A stretch of 12,834 nucleotides of DNA, from assembly GCA_963933195.1 (NCBI GenBank), contig CAWVUS010000147.1, forward strand, positions 1 through 12,834. The letters are read 5' to 3'. Positions 9,101-12,834 of this stretch are shown piece by piece; the stretch's first letter is position 1, and each line of letters begins with the position of its first letter. The position numbers were made by a program, and so were the translations under genes. The DNA comes from UBA8437 sp963933195 (GTDB taxonomy: Bacteria; Planctomycetota; Planctomycetia; Planctomycetales; Planctomycetaceae). The notes under the pieces are model-generated. The model searched no databases. It saw only the letters and a program-made list of their open reading frames with translations, and was not told where the DNA came from.

Positions 9101-11931
9101 CTCCGATTCATGAATACAGTGGCATCGACGATCTCTGGCAACTCTCCGGCGGCATCGTCCGGATCGACGCCACCGCCAGCCAGGATGGCTCGACGGTCGA
9201 TGCCACGATCCCGGCCGACCTGCCCATTGGTGAATACAGCGTCCAGCTCGAAACCACTGCCGGTCTCGGACCGATCGACAAGACCATCACCTACCGCGTG
9301 ATCGGCCGTGGACAGAATGTTCCCGAACGAGTCCAGGTGGTCGACAATCGTCTCGAGAGTTTCGAGTCCGGCCAGATGGACGGAAATTCCGATTGGCGGT
9401 CGATGGGTGAAAGCCTTGTTCGCGAAATCCTCGCGTTGCCACTTGGCGATCACCTCACCAATACGCTTCGCTTCGAGGCGGCCAACGTCGTACTGGACAC
9501 GATCGACGCGTTCGACGTCCGCTGCAACACGTTGGTCAACAGCCGTCCCGGTGGTGCCCAGTGTGTCCGCCCCGAACTGCGAGCCGACGAATTCAAACCG
9601 TTGCTCCGGGCCGTCAACCTTGCCCATATCGACGCGAGGTTCGTGGAGGAACAAGCACAGCCCACAACGGTCGGTCGGGACATCGACGTGCCCCTGGGCA
9701 ATGGCGTCAGCCTGAAATTGGGCACGGTGTCGACCGCCGGAGAATCGCAGGTGGTTGTCACCGAGGGTGACCCGGACGTCCCCCAGGCTCTACGCAGCAA
9801 GACTCACGTGGTCTACGACATCACGACAACCGCCTCGTTCCAACAATCCGAAGGTGTCGAGATCAACCTGGCCTACGAGGAAGGCGACTTTGACTCCGAA
9901 GCGAATGTCAGGCTGTTCCACGAGGAAGACGGGGAATGGGTCGATCGGACCACCTCCATCGACACCACCAACAACGTCGTGACCGGCCTCACCAGCAGCC
10001 TGTCACCCTTCATGATGACCGAGACCCCCGAATTGTCGATCAACGACGTCAGTCTCATCGAGGGCGACACTGGCACGACGAACATGGTCTTCACGGCCAC
10101 CATGACCGAGGAGAGCTTCGTTGACGTCGACGTGGATTTCGTGATCGCCGAGATCGGGACGCCGGTTGCCGGCAGCGAGGCCGCCACGGCAAACGCGGAT
10201 TTTGTCGTGACCGGCGGCGTCCTGACAATCCCGGCAGGAAGCCTGTCCGGCACGATCAGTGTCGCCATCAACGGCGACACCCAGATGGAAGGCGCCGAGA
10301 CATTCCAGGTCGTGCTGTCCAATGCCACGGCAGCGACAATTGTCGACGGCACAGGAACCGGAACGATTCTCGACGACGAACACTCGATCGCGTTCAATCA
10401 CTCAACCGGGGCGTTCGAACTGACGCTCGACGTGGGTGGCTCATCGTCGATCACGACTGTCGACGGACGGCTGGCACTTCACATCAACGGAAATCCCGAT
10501 CCCGCGTTCCCGGTGATCGCGGCCCTCGACGTGCAGACCATCCTGGTCAGTGGCAGTGCCGATGCCGATGCGATCGACCTGTCCGACATCTCGCCGGCAA
10601 ACGGGTACACGGTGCTGGATTCCGTCACCATCAATGCCGGTTCGGGCAACGACACGATCATTGGCAGCCAGGTCAACAACAAGATCAACGGAAGCGGTGG
10701 CGACGACATCCTGACCGGCGGCACGGGCAACGACACGCTCAACGGTGGGGGTGGCAGCGATTTCCTGGTCGGTGGCCAGGGCAACGACATTCTTCGCGGA
10801 CAGGGTTCGGGCCTCGACACTCTCAGTGGTGGCCCCGGTGATGACGTCATCGATGGAGGTGCCGGTTTTGACCACCTGTCCGAATCGGCCGACGTCAGTT
10901 TCACGGTCACCGACAGTTCCCTGTCCGGCCTGGGCGACGACACGTTGATCGAAATCCAGTTGGCCCAGTTGTTCGGCGGCAGCAGTGCCAACGACATCGA
11001 TGGAACCGCGTTCAGCGGCCGGTTGTTCCTCAACGGCGCGGGCGGAAATGACACGCTGAAAGGTGGACCAGGCGCCGACCGGATATTCGGCGGATCCGGC
11101 CGCGACGTGATCCAGGGCGGTGACGGCAACGACGTGCTGCGTGGCCAGGGTGGCAACCAGGATTCCCTGGTCGGTGGTCCCGGCAACGACAAGCTCAGTG
11201 GCGGAATCGGAGGCGACATCCTCGAGGGTGGACTGGGTGACGACTGGCTGAGAGGTGAAAGTGGCAACGACACGATGTCCGGCGGGGCCGGAACCGACCA
11301 ACTGTACGAAAAAGGCAACGTGGACCTGTTGCTCTCCGATTCGGCGATGACCGGTGGACTGGGGACCAACGTGCTCTCGAGCATCGAGACCGCGTATTTC
11401 AAGGGAGGCAACGGGGCGAACACATTCGATGCCAGCAGGTTTTCCGGCAACACCACGCTGATTGGCAGCGGCGGTGACGACAAGATCATCGGGGGCACCG
11501 CCGATGACCTGCTTGTCGGTCAATCCGGAAACGACACGGTGTCCGGGGGCCCCGGGAACGACACGCTGCAAGGCTTCCGTGGCGACGACACGCTTGTCGG
11601 CGGATTGGGCGACGACCTGCTTGATGGTGGCACCCAGTCGGATGCCCTGTCGGGCCAGGATGGTGACGATGTCCTGTACGGCCGCGCCGGCAATGACTCT
11701 CTGGTCGGGGGAGACGGAAGTGATGTGCTGTGGGGCGGAGAAGACAACGACGTGGCGGTAGGCGACGACGGCAAGGACGCCACGTCCTCGTCAAAGGACG
11801 ACGACACGGTCGACGCGGGCAGTGGAATCGACACGGTTCGCGGCGGCGGTGGCGGGGACACGATCGCCGACAGTGTCTCGGAAATCGACGAGACGTTCGA
11901 GTTCCTGGCCGACTGGGTCGACGGCGTCTGA
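3184..11931 (+). CDS. Giant exported multidomain protein: beta-helix, KP-43-type subtilase, VWA, Calx-beta, RTX repeats
   Basis: A 2915-aa protein. Order of domains (residues): basic N-terminus with LEDRTLLSA (39-47); parallel beta-helix (48-305); beta-rich linker (306-430); subtilase prodomain-like region (431-640); S8 protease (641-995) with D665, H689, N792 and S882; KP-43-type beta-sandwich (1000-1192); CARDB-like domain (1195-1332); VWA with MIDAS (1333-1550); VWA-adjacent beta domain (1555-1670); unassigned region with a CxxxC pair, C1812/C1816 (1670-1830); Ig/filamin-like segment (1835-1925); two poorly recognised regions (1930-2275); Calx-beta (2283-2399); linker; RTX repeats (2485-2895); acidic, aromatic tail ending FEFLADWVDGV. 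The protein is rich in Asp, Thr and Val and poor in Cys and Lys, as usual for calcium-loaded extracellular proteins. It is probably a surface-bound or released calcium-dependent protease with adhesive parts. The substrate is unknown. No transporter gene is nearby. Confidence 0.96.
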   Translation: MLMRPWLTRFIPSLSRPHSFRSTRQRPARVGRHRQVEQLEDRTLLSAIYVDAAADGSSADGSAEFAFPTIQEGLDLATSGDQVEVAAGRYTENIAMKTGVTVIGAGADVTTLVGRPHPDGVVLFDDVELAGFSGFTIQTDDPSHTRSRGVVFSGTSTSTAVLERNVITEAMYGVFVGSPARPSIVNNTLDGRDDRQGIYIGNKATDPTIVNNVIVGYREAGIHVVAGTATPVPTIESNDVFGNRKNYLGYPDLTGSRGNVSVNPQFNSPSAGDFSLSSSSPLIDIGHPSHGVDPDGTRRDLGALPTDQVTTQSTTWTFEIDESFEVPFELFNVTTAGPVEIEVSWQGDTTDLNAALTGRRRPALADPTESYAQASGTSPLSLAYDVTTDDLARGPGWRIAVDDGGDPAHSAIGTITVTVPFNDNTDAGFQAEKISLLSGDLWPSQELQDDFLADLAASPINGQHAIISFSETPDCFEVKDLEHNGIFRQSYLPGRHVMSWVSPELDLEAQEIDGLVNWITPLEPEDKIDPDLLVGNYARFGFIDQDGNHDNYARNADGTLDVVVRFSDGHVDNITAILDSEGVARTPMSDHAWVVTASPAQLVDLASHDDVEWIGAAPAPQFDENSTTRPAVNVDTVQNATIVAATGTITYAGLTGNGIIAGVDDSGVDGTHPDINEVAAISASSAGTHGTHVAGILAGNGSQSAVNGGTAFQWRGMAPNAGIVDSGDLINLGNLSTAINTNSMDLANHSHAVSPDGSYDAQNQTVDQAIQGDATSGGDSVPRRPQVYSAGNNGVNALWINNQVGFFSLTKQMKNAVVVGNWDVPQNDLAASSSMGPTHDGRIKPDVVAPGAWNIFSTGTAGDGVCYAANNTNGYGPCGGTSMASPVVAGITALMLEGWQTTYLDPSGTNIDQAAPAPSTLRALAIQSSTDIVNNNVRTGTLADIDSDSNSTNNGGVADGTGSAAATAGPDYATGWGLVDAGVAVDIVLDARDEHGVPVPNRIIQDNLQHLDVVEYEFAVDADMITAGEDVRVTLAWDDVAAALQNPLAGAALVNDLDLVLVDPNGTAHYPWQLGHTIRDAAGNIIPTANQAPGTQVLVDLPFRDEAGIANAVDNTSITLTTTPSTSNDYVPANAMTGAGAWVATRGRDHINNVEVVDIDNINLTAGHWTLQVAGFDIQDGPQDFSVVGQPHPDLADLVAYSNDKVTIGGLGEDLDLEFTVENVGDDVSESAVQYEIRLSTDFELGGDVILYTSANNAIGVLNPGDTQAVSTTLQITASDVTDLLGASADFEDLIDNDVFLLVRVDSNDTVIAHGDVLENNETNIAFLQMAREADVVLVMDRSGSMGADVTVSNGVHTKLQVLQDSAGLFLDLMRRDAGDRIAEVAFDSDAEIVFGDVSDDLVDYTTANQAAATTAVDGLVADGLTNMTDALLEAYDLLTAGGDNDRQKVLVLFSDGVPTDHSPGLPEDPRDLSTDDGDPADLDSFTDAGIRIYSVGFGTEGEGGVAGIDIDLLEDLSNVGDEGFYHVTGSALDLDKFFVNAVAGAIDSEVIIDPTGTVAAGDEVEATDVPVNSQDSRVTFVLTWHSETTEDVNIAVRAPSGLVIDSSNAASFGNLVSLTEADTYQLLEVHLPLSTGGEDDHVGSWTVVVDNDGARSVDYSVSAITQSTLRMDVDVDEPSGGQDYFVPGDPVPFTVTLTGDDRVPLGYSDVSLLPIVPIANLNSILAGGMISQAQLDAIPTTSNGEPLSDTQRMIMAFEQAHGSIDDLVMELDPIPLAYNHSESTISGQWTGTFDSTDIPGPYTFVVRADGCSDLCEPFSREITRSIYIYEEVDPLLSGIDIEMPGNDTVVVTVTPTNPDGTIYGPSLDSDDLAVGFGDGLSGSGSFTNNLDGSYTVTLEVENGQATGDLEVWVDGTMLTTETVDLNAGLSQIEGQSSTNFGQEAALNVAILGQANGVIGLALKPVDSPAWAAPIHEYSGIDDLWQLSGGIVRIDATASQDGSTVDATIPADLPIGEYSVQLETTAGLGPIDKTITYRVIGRGQNVPERVQVVDNRLESFESGQMDGNSDWRSMGESLVREILALPLGDHLTNTLRFEAANVVLDTIDAFDVRCNTLVNSRPGGAQCVRPELRADEFKPLLRAVNLAHIDARFVEEQAQPTTVGRDIDVPLGNGVSLKLGTVSTAGESQVVVTEGDPDVPQALRSKTHVVYDITTTASFQQSEGVEINLAYEEGDFDSEANVRLFHEEDGEWVDRTTSIDTTNNVVTGLTSSLSPFMMTETPELSINDVSLIEGDTGTTNMVFTATMTEESFVDVDVDFVIAEIGTPVAGSEAATANADFVVTGGVLTIPAGSLSGTISVAINGDTQMEGAETFQVVLSNATAATIVDGTGTGTILDDEHSIAFNHSTGAFELTLDVGGSSSITTVDGRLALHINGNPDPAFPVIAALDVQTILVSGSADADAIDLSDISPANGYTVLDSVTINAGSGNDTIIGSQVNNKINGSGGDDILTGGTGNDTLNGGGGSDFLVGGQGNDILRGQGSGLDTLSGGPGDDVIDGGAGFDHLSESADVSFTVTDSSLSGLGDDTLIEIQLAQLFGGSSANDIDGTAFSGRLFLNGAGGNDTLKGGPGADRIFGGSGRDVIQGGDGNDVLRGQGGNQDSLVGGPGNDKLSGGIGGDILEGGLGDDWLRGESGNDTMSGGAGTDQLYEKGNVDLLLSDSAMTGGLGTNVLSSIETAYFKGGNGANTFDASRFSGNTTLIGSGGDDKIIGGTADDLLVGQSGNDTVSGGPGNDTLQGFRGDDTLVGGLGDDLLDGGTQSDALSGQDGDDVLYGRAGNDSLVGGDGSDVLWGGEDNDVAVGDDGKDATSSSKDDDTVDAGSGIDTVRGGGGGDTIADSVSEIDETFEFLADWVDGV
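3298..3324 (+). other. LEPR-XLL-type N-terminal sorting motif (LEDRTLLSA) of the giant protein
   Basis: Residues 39-47 read LEDRTLLSA after an Arg-rich, proline-containing segment with no long hydrophobic core. This motif is widespread at the N-termini of very large planctomycete proteins and is thought to mark them for export. The mechanism is not established as far as I know. It is the best taxonomic marker in the window. Confidence 0.85.
3325..4098 (+). other. Right-handed parallel beta-helix domain of the giant protein
   Basis: Residues 48-305 start with IYVDAAADGSSADGS and FPTIQEGLDLATSGDQVEVA, the usual opening of DUF1565/pectate-lyase-like helices. They continue with ladders of the type VxNNTLDG and IVNNVIVG and close with SPLIDIGHPSHGVDPDGTRR-DLGALP, the usual end of this domain in planctomycete proteins. 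It may bind polysaccharide. I see no clear lyase active site. A 15-bp tandem duplication (GCCGATGGATCC at 3343 and 3358) encodes ADGSS-ADGSA at its start. Confidence 0.8.
4474..5103 (+). other. Subtilase prodomain-like region of the giant protein
   Basis: Residues 431-640 directly precede the protease domain. They contain the pattern AWVVTASPAQLVDLASHDDV followed by EWIGAAPAPQF, which resembles the end of the inhibitor-type prodomain in KP-43-like subtilases, where autoprocessing separates it from the protease. Domain limits are approximate. Confidence 0.6.
5104..6168 (+). other. S8 (subtilisin) protease domain of the giant protein
   Basis: The catalytic triad is visible: Asp D665 in VDDSGVDGTHPD, His H689 in GTHGTHVAGILAG, Ser S882 in GGTSMASPVVAG. 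The oxyanion Asn N792 is in YSAGNNG. The following beta-sandwich (about 1000-1192), with VTLAWDD, LVNDLDLVLVDPNG, HINNVEVVDI and GHWTLQVAG, is typical of the KP-43 group. The spacing between Asp and His is only 24 residues, against 32 in subtilisin BPN'. Confidence 0.92.
7180..7833 (+). other. Von Willebrand factor A domain of the giant protein
   Basis: Residues 1333-1550 open with ADVVLVMDRSGSMG, the DxSxS metal-ion site (D1341, S1343, S1345). T1426 in LTNMTDAL and D1456 in VLFSDGVPT complete it. Such domains bind protein ligands through a divalent metal. A beta domain of the kind often found after VWA follows (TFVLTWHSETTEDVNIAVRA). Confidence 0.9.
10030..10380 (+). other. Calx-beta domain of the giant protein
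   Basis: Residues 2283-2399 run from LSINDVSLIEGDTGTTNMVF to GTGTGTILDDE, with ADFVVTGGVLTIPAGSLSGT and GAETFQVVLSNAT between. These are the standard strands of Calx-beta, a calcium-binding domain found in extracellular adhesins. Confidence 0.88.
10870..11067 (+). repeat. Non-RTX insert 1 within the RTX region
   Basis: Residues 2563-2628. The insert follows the pattern DxLxE...V...(T/S)DS.(L/M)...LG...L..I..A...GG..AN..D...FSG...L.G.GG. It is related to insert 2 at 11296-11496. Confidence 0.7.
11296..11496 (+). repeat. Non-RTX insert 2 within the RTX region
   Basis: Residues 2705-2771, related to insert 1. Its first residue lies 142 residues after that of insert 1. Shared landmarks are D.L.E, SDS/TDS, GGxxAN, FSG and GxGGxD. 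Confidence 0.7.
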
Positions 11932-11935
11932 ATCG

Positions 11936-12832
11936 TTACCGGTCACCCGGTGCCCGTCCGGCGGCGTCAAAAACCATCTCCCGTTCCGGCCACCGCAGGG
12001 CCGCCAGCCGGGTGGTCACAAACGGCCCGTTGTCCCCGACTTCGACTCGTTCCTTCGCGCGTCGCCCCACGCCGTAATCCACGCAGACCGCACCGCCAAA
12101 GTCGTGCGGTTTTTCAACGGGCATCGAATAGTGCCCGAACACGCACACCGGTTCGGCGGCCAGCCCGTCCCACCACCGCACCCGCTGCTCCTCTCGCCAC
12201 TTGCCGCCGGCAAAGTGTCTTTCCGGCGCACGTTCCTCCGGTCCCGATGTGGTCATGCGTACCGGGTTGAGGTTCTGGTGAGCCAGGTTGGTGTCGACCT
12301 CGTCGAGTGATTCCCCACCGGCCAACTCGGCATCAATACGTGCCTCGTGCGTCTCGCACAGCGCTTTCGCGTCGTCCGACTCACGGACCACGGCGATCGC
12401 CGCGTCATCCCAGCAGGCGTGTATGACCCGCAAGTCACCACGCTCGAGACCGATTGGCAGAGACCCGAAAAACTCGAGAACAAAATCCCGGGTGTCCTGG
12501 TCGGCTGCCACCTCGGCACCGTTGCCACGCGATGGATCATCCTTGAACCATCCGTTCTCGGGCTTGTCGTGATCGAGCAACAAGTTCAGTTCATGGTTGC
12601 CCAGGACGCACTGCGCCCGCTCGGCTTCGACCAACCCGGACACGAGCCGCACGACCTCCGGACTGTCGGGCCCGCGATCGGTCAGGTCGCCGACAAACAC
12701 GAGCCGACGTCCGTCGGGATGATTGCCATCCCGGTCGTACCCGAGCACCTCGAGCAGGCTCAGCAGCCCACCGATCTCCCCATGCACATCACCGATGATG
12801 TCCAGGGAGCCTTCGAACAGGGATTGGATCAA
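11936..12832 (-). CDS. Calcineurin-like metallophosphoesterase, 5' end at window edge
   Basis: 298 residues are visible, read from a TTG at 12832. The frame stays open to the window end, so the true start may lie outside. The five metallophosphoesterase motifs are present in order (numbered from the TTG): D15-x-H17 in IGDVHG, D49 and D52-R53 in VGDLTDRG, N79-H80 in LGNHE, H138 in IHACWDD and H234 in FGHY. These bind the two metal ions and phosphate. The C-terminal GGAVCVDYGVG matches bacterial relatives of the PrpE/ApaH and lambda protein-phosphatase group. Possible activities are hydrolysis of diadenosine tetraphosphate, phosphoprotein or nucleotide phosphate; the sequence does not decide between them. 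There is no signal peptide in the visible part, so it is probably cytoplasmic. Its stop lies 4 bp from the stop of the giant gene (convergent), with no functional link suggested. Confidence 0.9.
   Translation of the reverse strand: MIQSLFEGSLDIIGDVHGEIGGLLSLLEVLGYDRDGNHPDGRRLVFVGDLTDRGPDSPEVVRLVSGLVEAERAQCVLGNHELNLLLDHDKPENGWFKDDPSRGNGAEVAADQDTRDFVLEFFGSLPIGLERGDLRVIHACWDDAAIAVVRESDDAKALCETHEARIDAELAGGESLDEVDTNLAHQNLNPVRMTTSGPEERAPERHFAGGKWREEQRVRWWDGLAAEPVCVFGHYSMPVEKPHDFGGAVCVDYGVGRRAKERVEVGDNGPFVTTRLAALRWPEREMVFDAAGRAPGDR
11938..11951. other. Short hairpin at the second convergent gene junction
   Basis: ACCGG and CCGGT form a perfect 5-bp stem around a TCAC loop, overlapping the stop codon of the phosphoesterase gene. 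There is no U tract. It might help end both convergent transcripts, but it is weak and may be chance. Confidence 0.2.
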
Positions 12833-12834
12833 GC

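Larger units (their letters stand above)
10636..11868 (+). repeat. RTX nonapeptide (GGxGxDxxx) calcium-binding repeat region
   Basis: Residues 2485-2895 contain about 34 nonapeptide units, some degenerate, in three blocks of about 9, 10 and 15. The blocks are separated by two related inserts of about 66 residues. Typical units are TGGTGNDTL, SGGPGDDVI and VGGPGNDKL. The units fold into a calcium-bound beta-roll. At the DNA level they give a 27-bp periodicity. The last units degrade (SSSKDDDTV) before the acidic C-terminal tail. Confidence 0.95.

Noticed and set aside
10441..11571. Two overlapping minus-strand frames (376 and 339 codons) opposite the RTX region
   Set aside because: Their regularity comes from the 27-bp RTX periodicity on the other strand.
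10636..11868. CRISPR-like periodic repeats
   Set aside because: The 27-bp period is in-frame, degenerate and encodes GGxGxDxxx units. There are no unique spacers and no cas genes.

Overview
The window most likely comes from a member of the Planctomycetota. The strongest sign is the giant secreted protein, which begins with a basic segment ending in LEDRTLLSA. That is the LEPR-XLL-type N-terminal motif typical of large exported planctomycete proteins. A redoxin/cytochrome c/copper-monooxygenase fusion, a secreted PQQ-like propeller and weak Shine-Dalgarno sequences fit the same group. The DNA is GC-rich, which creates many long antisense shadow frames. I could not place it to genus from sequence alone.

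Layout: four protein genes fill almost the whole window. (1) 191-1999, plus strand: exported 602-aa protein joining a peroxiredoxin-like domain, a single CxxCH c-type haem site and a peptidylglycine-monooxygenase (PHM)-like two-copper domain. (2) 2015-2962, minus strand: secreted 315-aa beta-propeller, convergent with gene 1; a hairpin overlaps both stop codons. (3) 3184-11931, plus strand: a 2915-aa multidomain surface or extracellular protein, with LEPR-XLL motif, parallel beta-helix, subtilase prodomain, intact S8 protease of KP-43 type, beta-sandwich, CARDB-like domain, VWA domain with intact MIDAS, several Ig-like segments, Calx-beta domain and about 30 RTX calcium-binding nonapeptides. 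(4) 11936 to at least 12832, minus strand: cytoplasmic calcineurin-like metallophosphoesterase, convergent with gene 3 and running to the window edge.

Genes 2 and 3 diverge from a 221-bp intergenic region that holds a plausible sigma70-like promoter for gene 3. No two genes are arranged as a same-strand operon, so the neighbours give little support for a shared pathway. Three of the four products appear to be exported, so the region looks like cell-envelope or extracellular functions plus one housekeeping-type phosphatase. I saw no tRNA, rRNA, CRISPR array, insertion sequence or phage gene.

The two most interesting items are the three-part redox/copper fusion of gene 1 and the architecture of gene 3. 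In gene 3 a protease prodomain lies between the N-terminal sorting motif and the protease, and the RTX tail is organised as a higher-order repeat of about 142 residues with two related non-RTX inserts.
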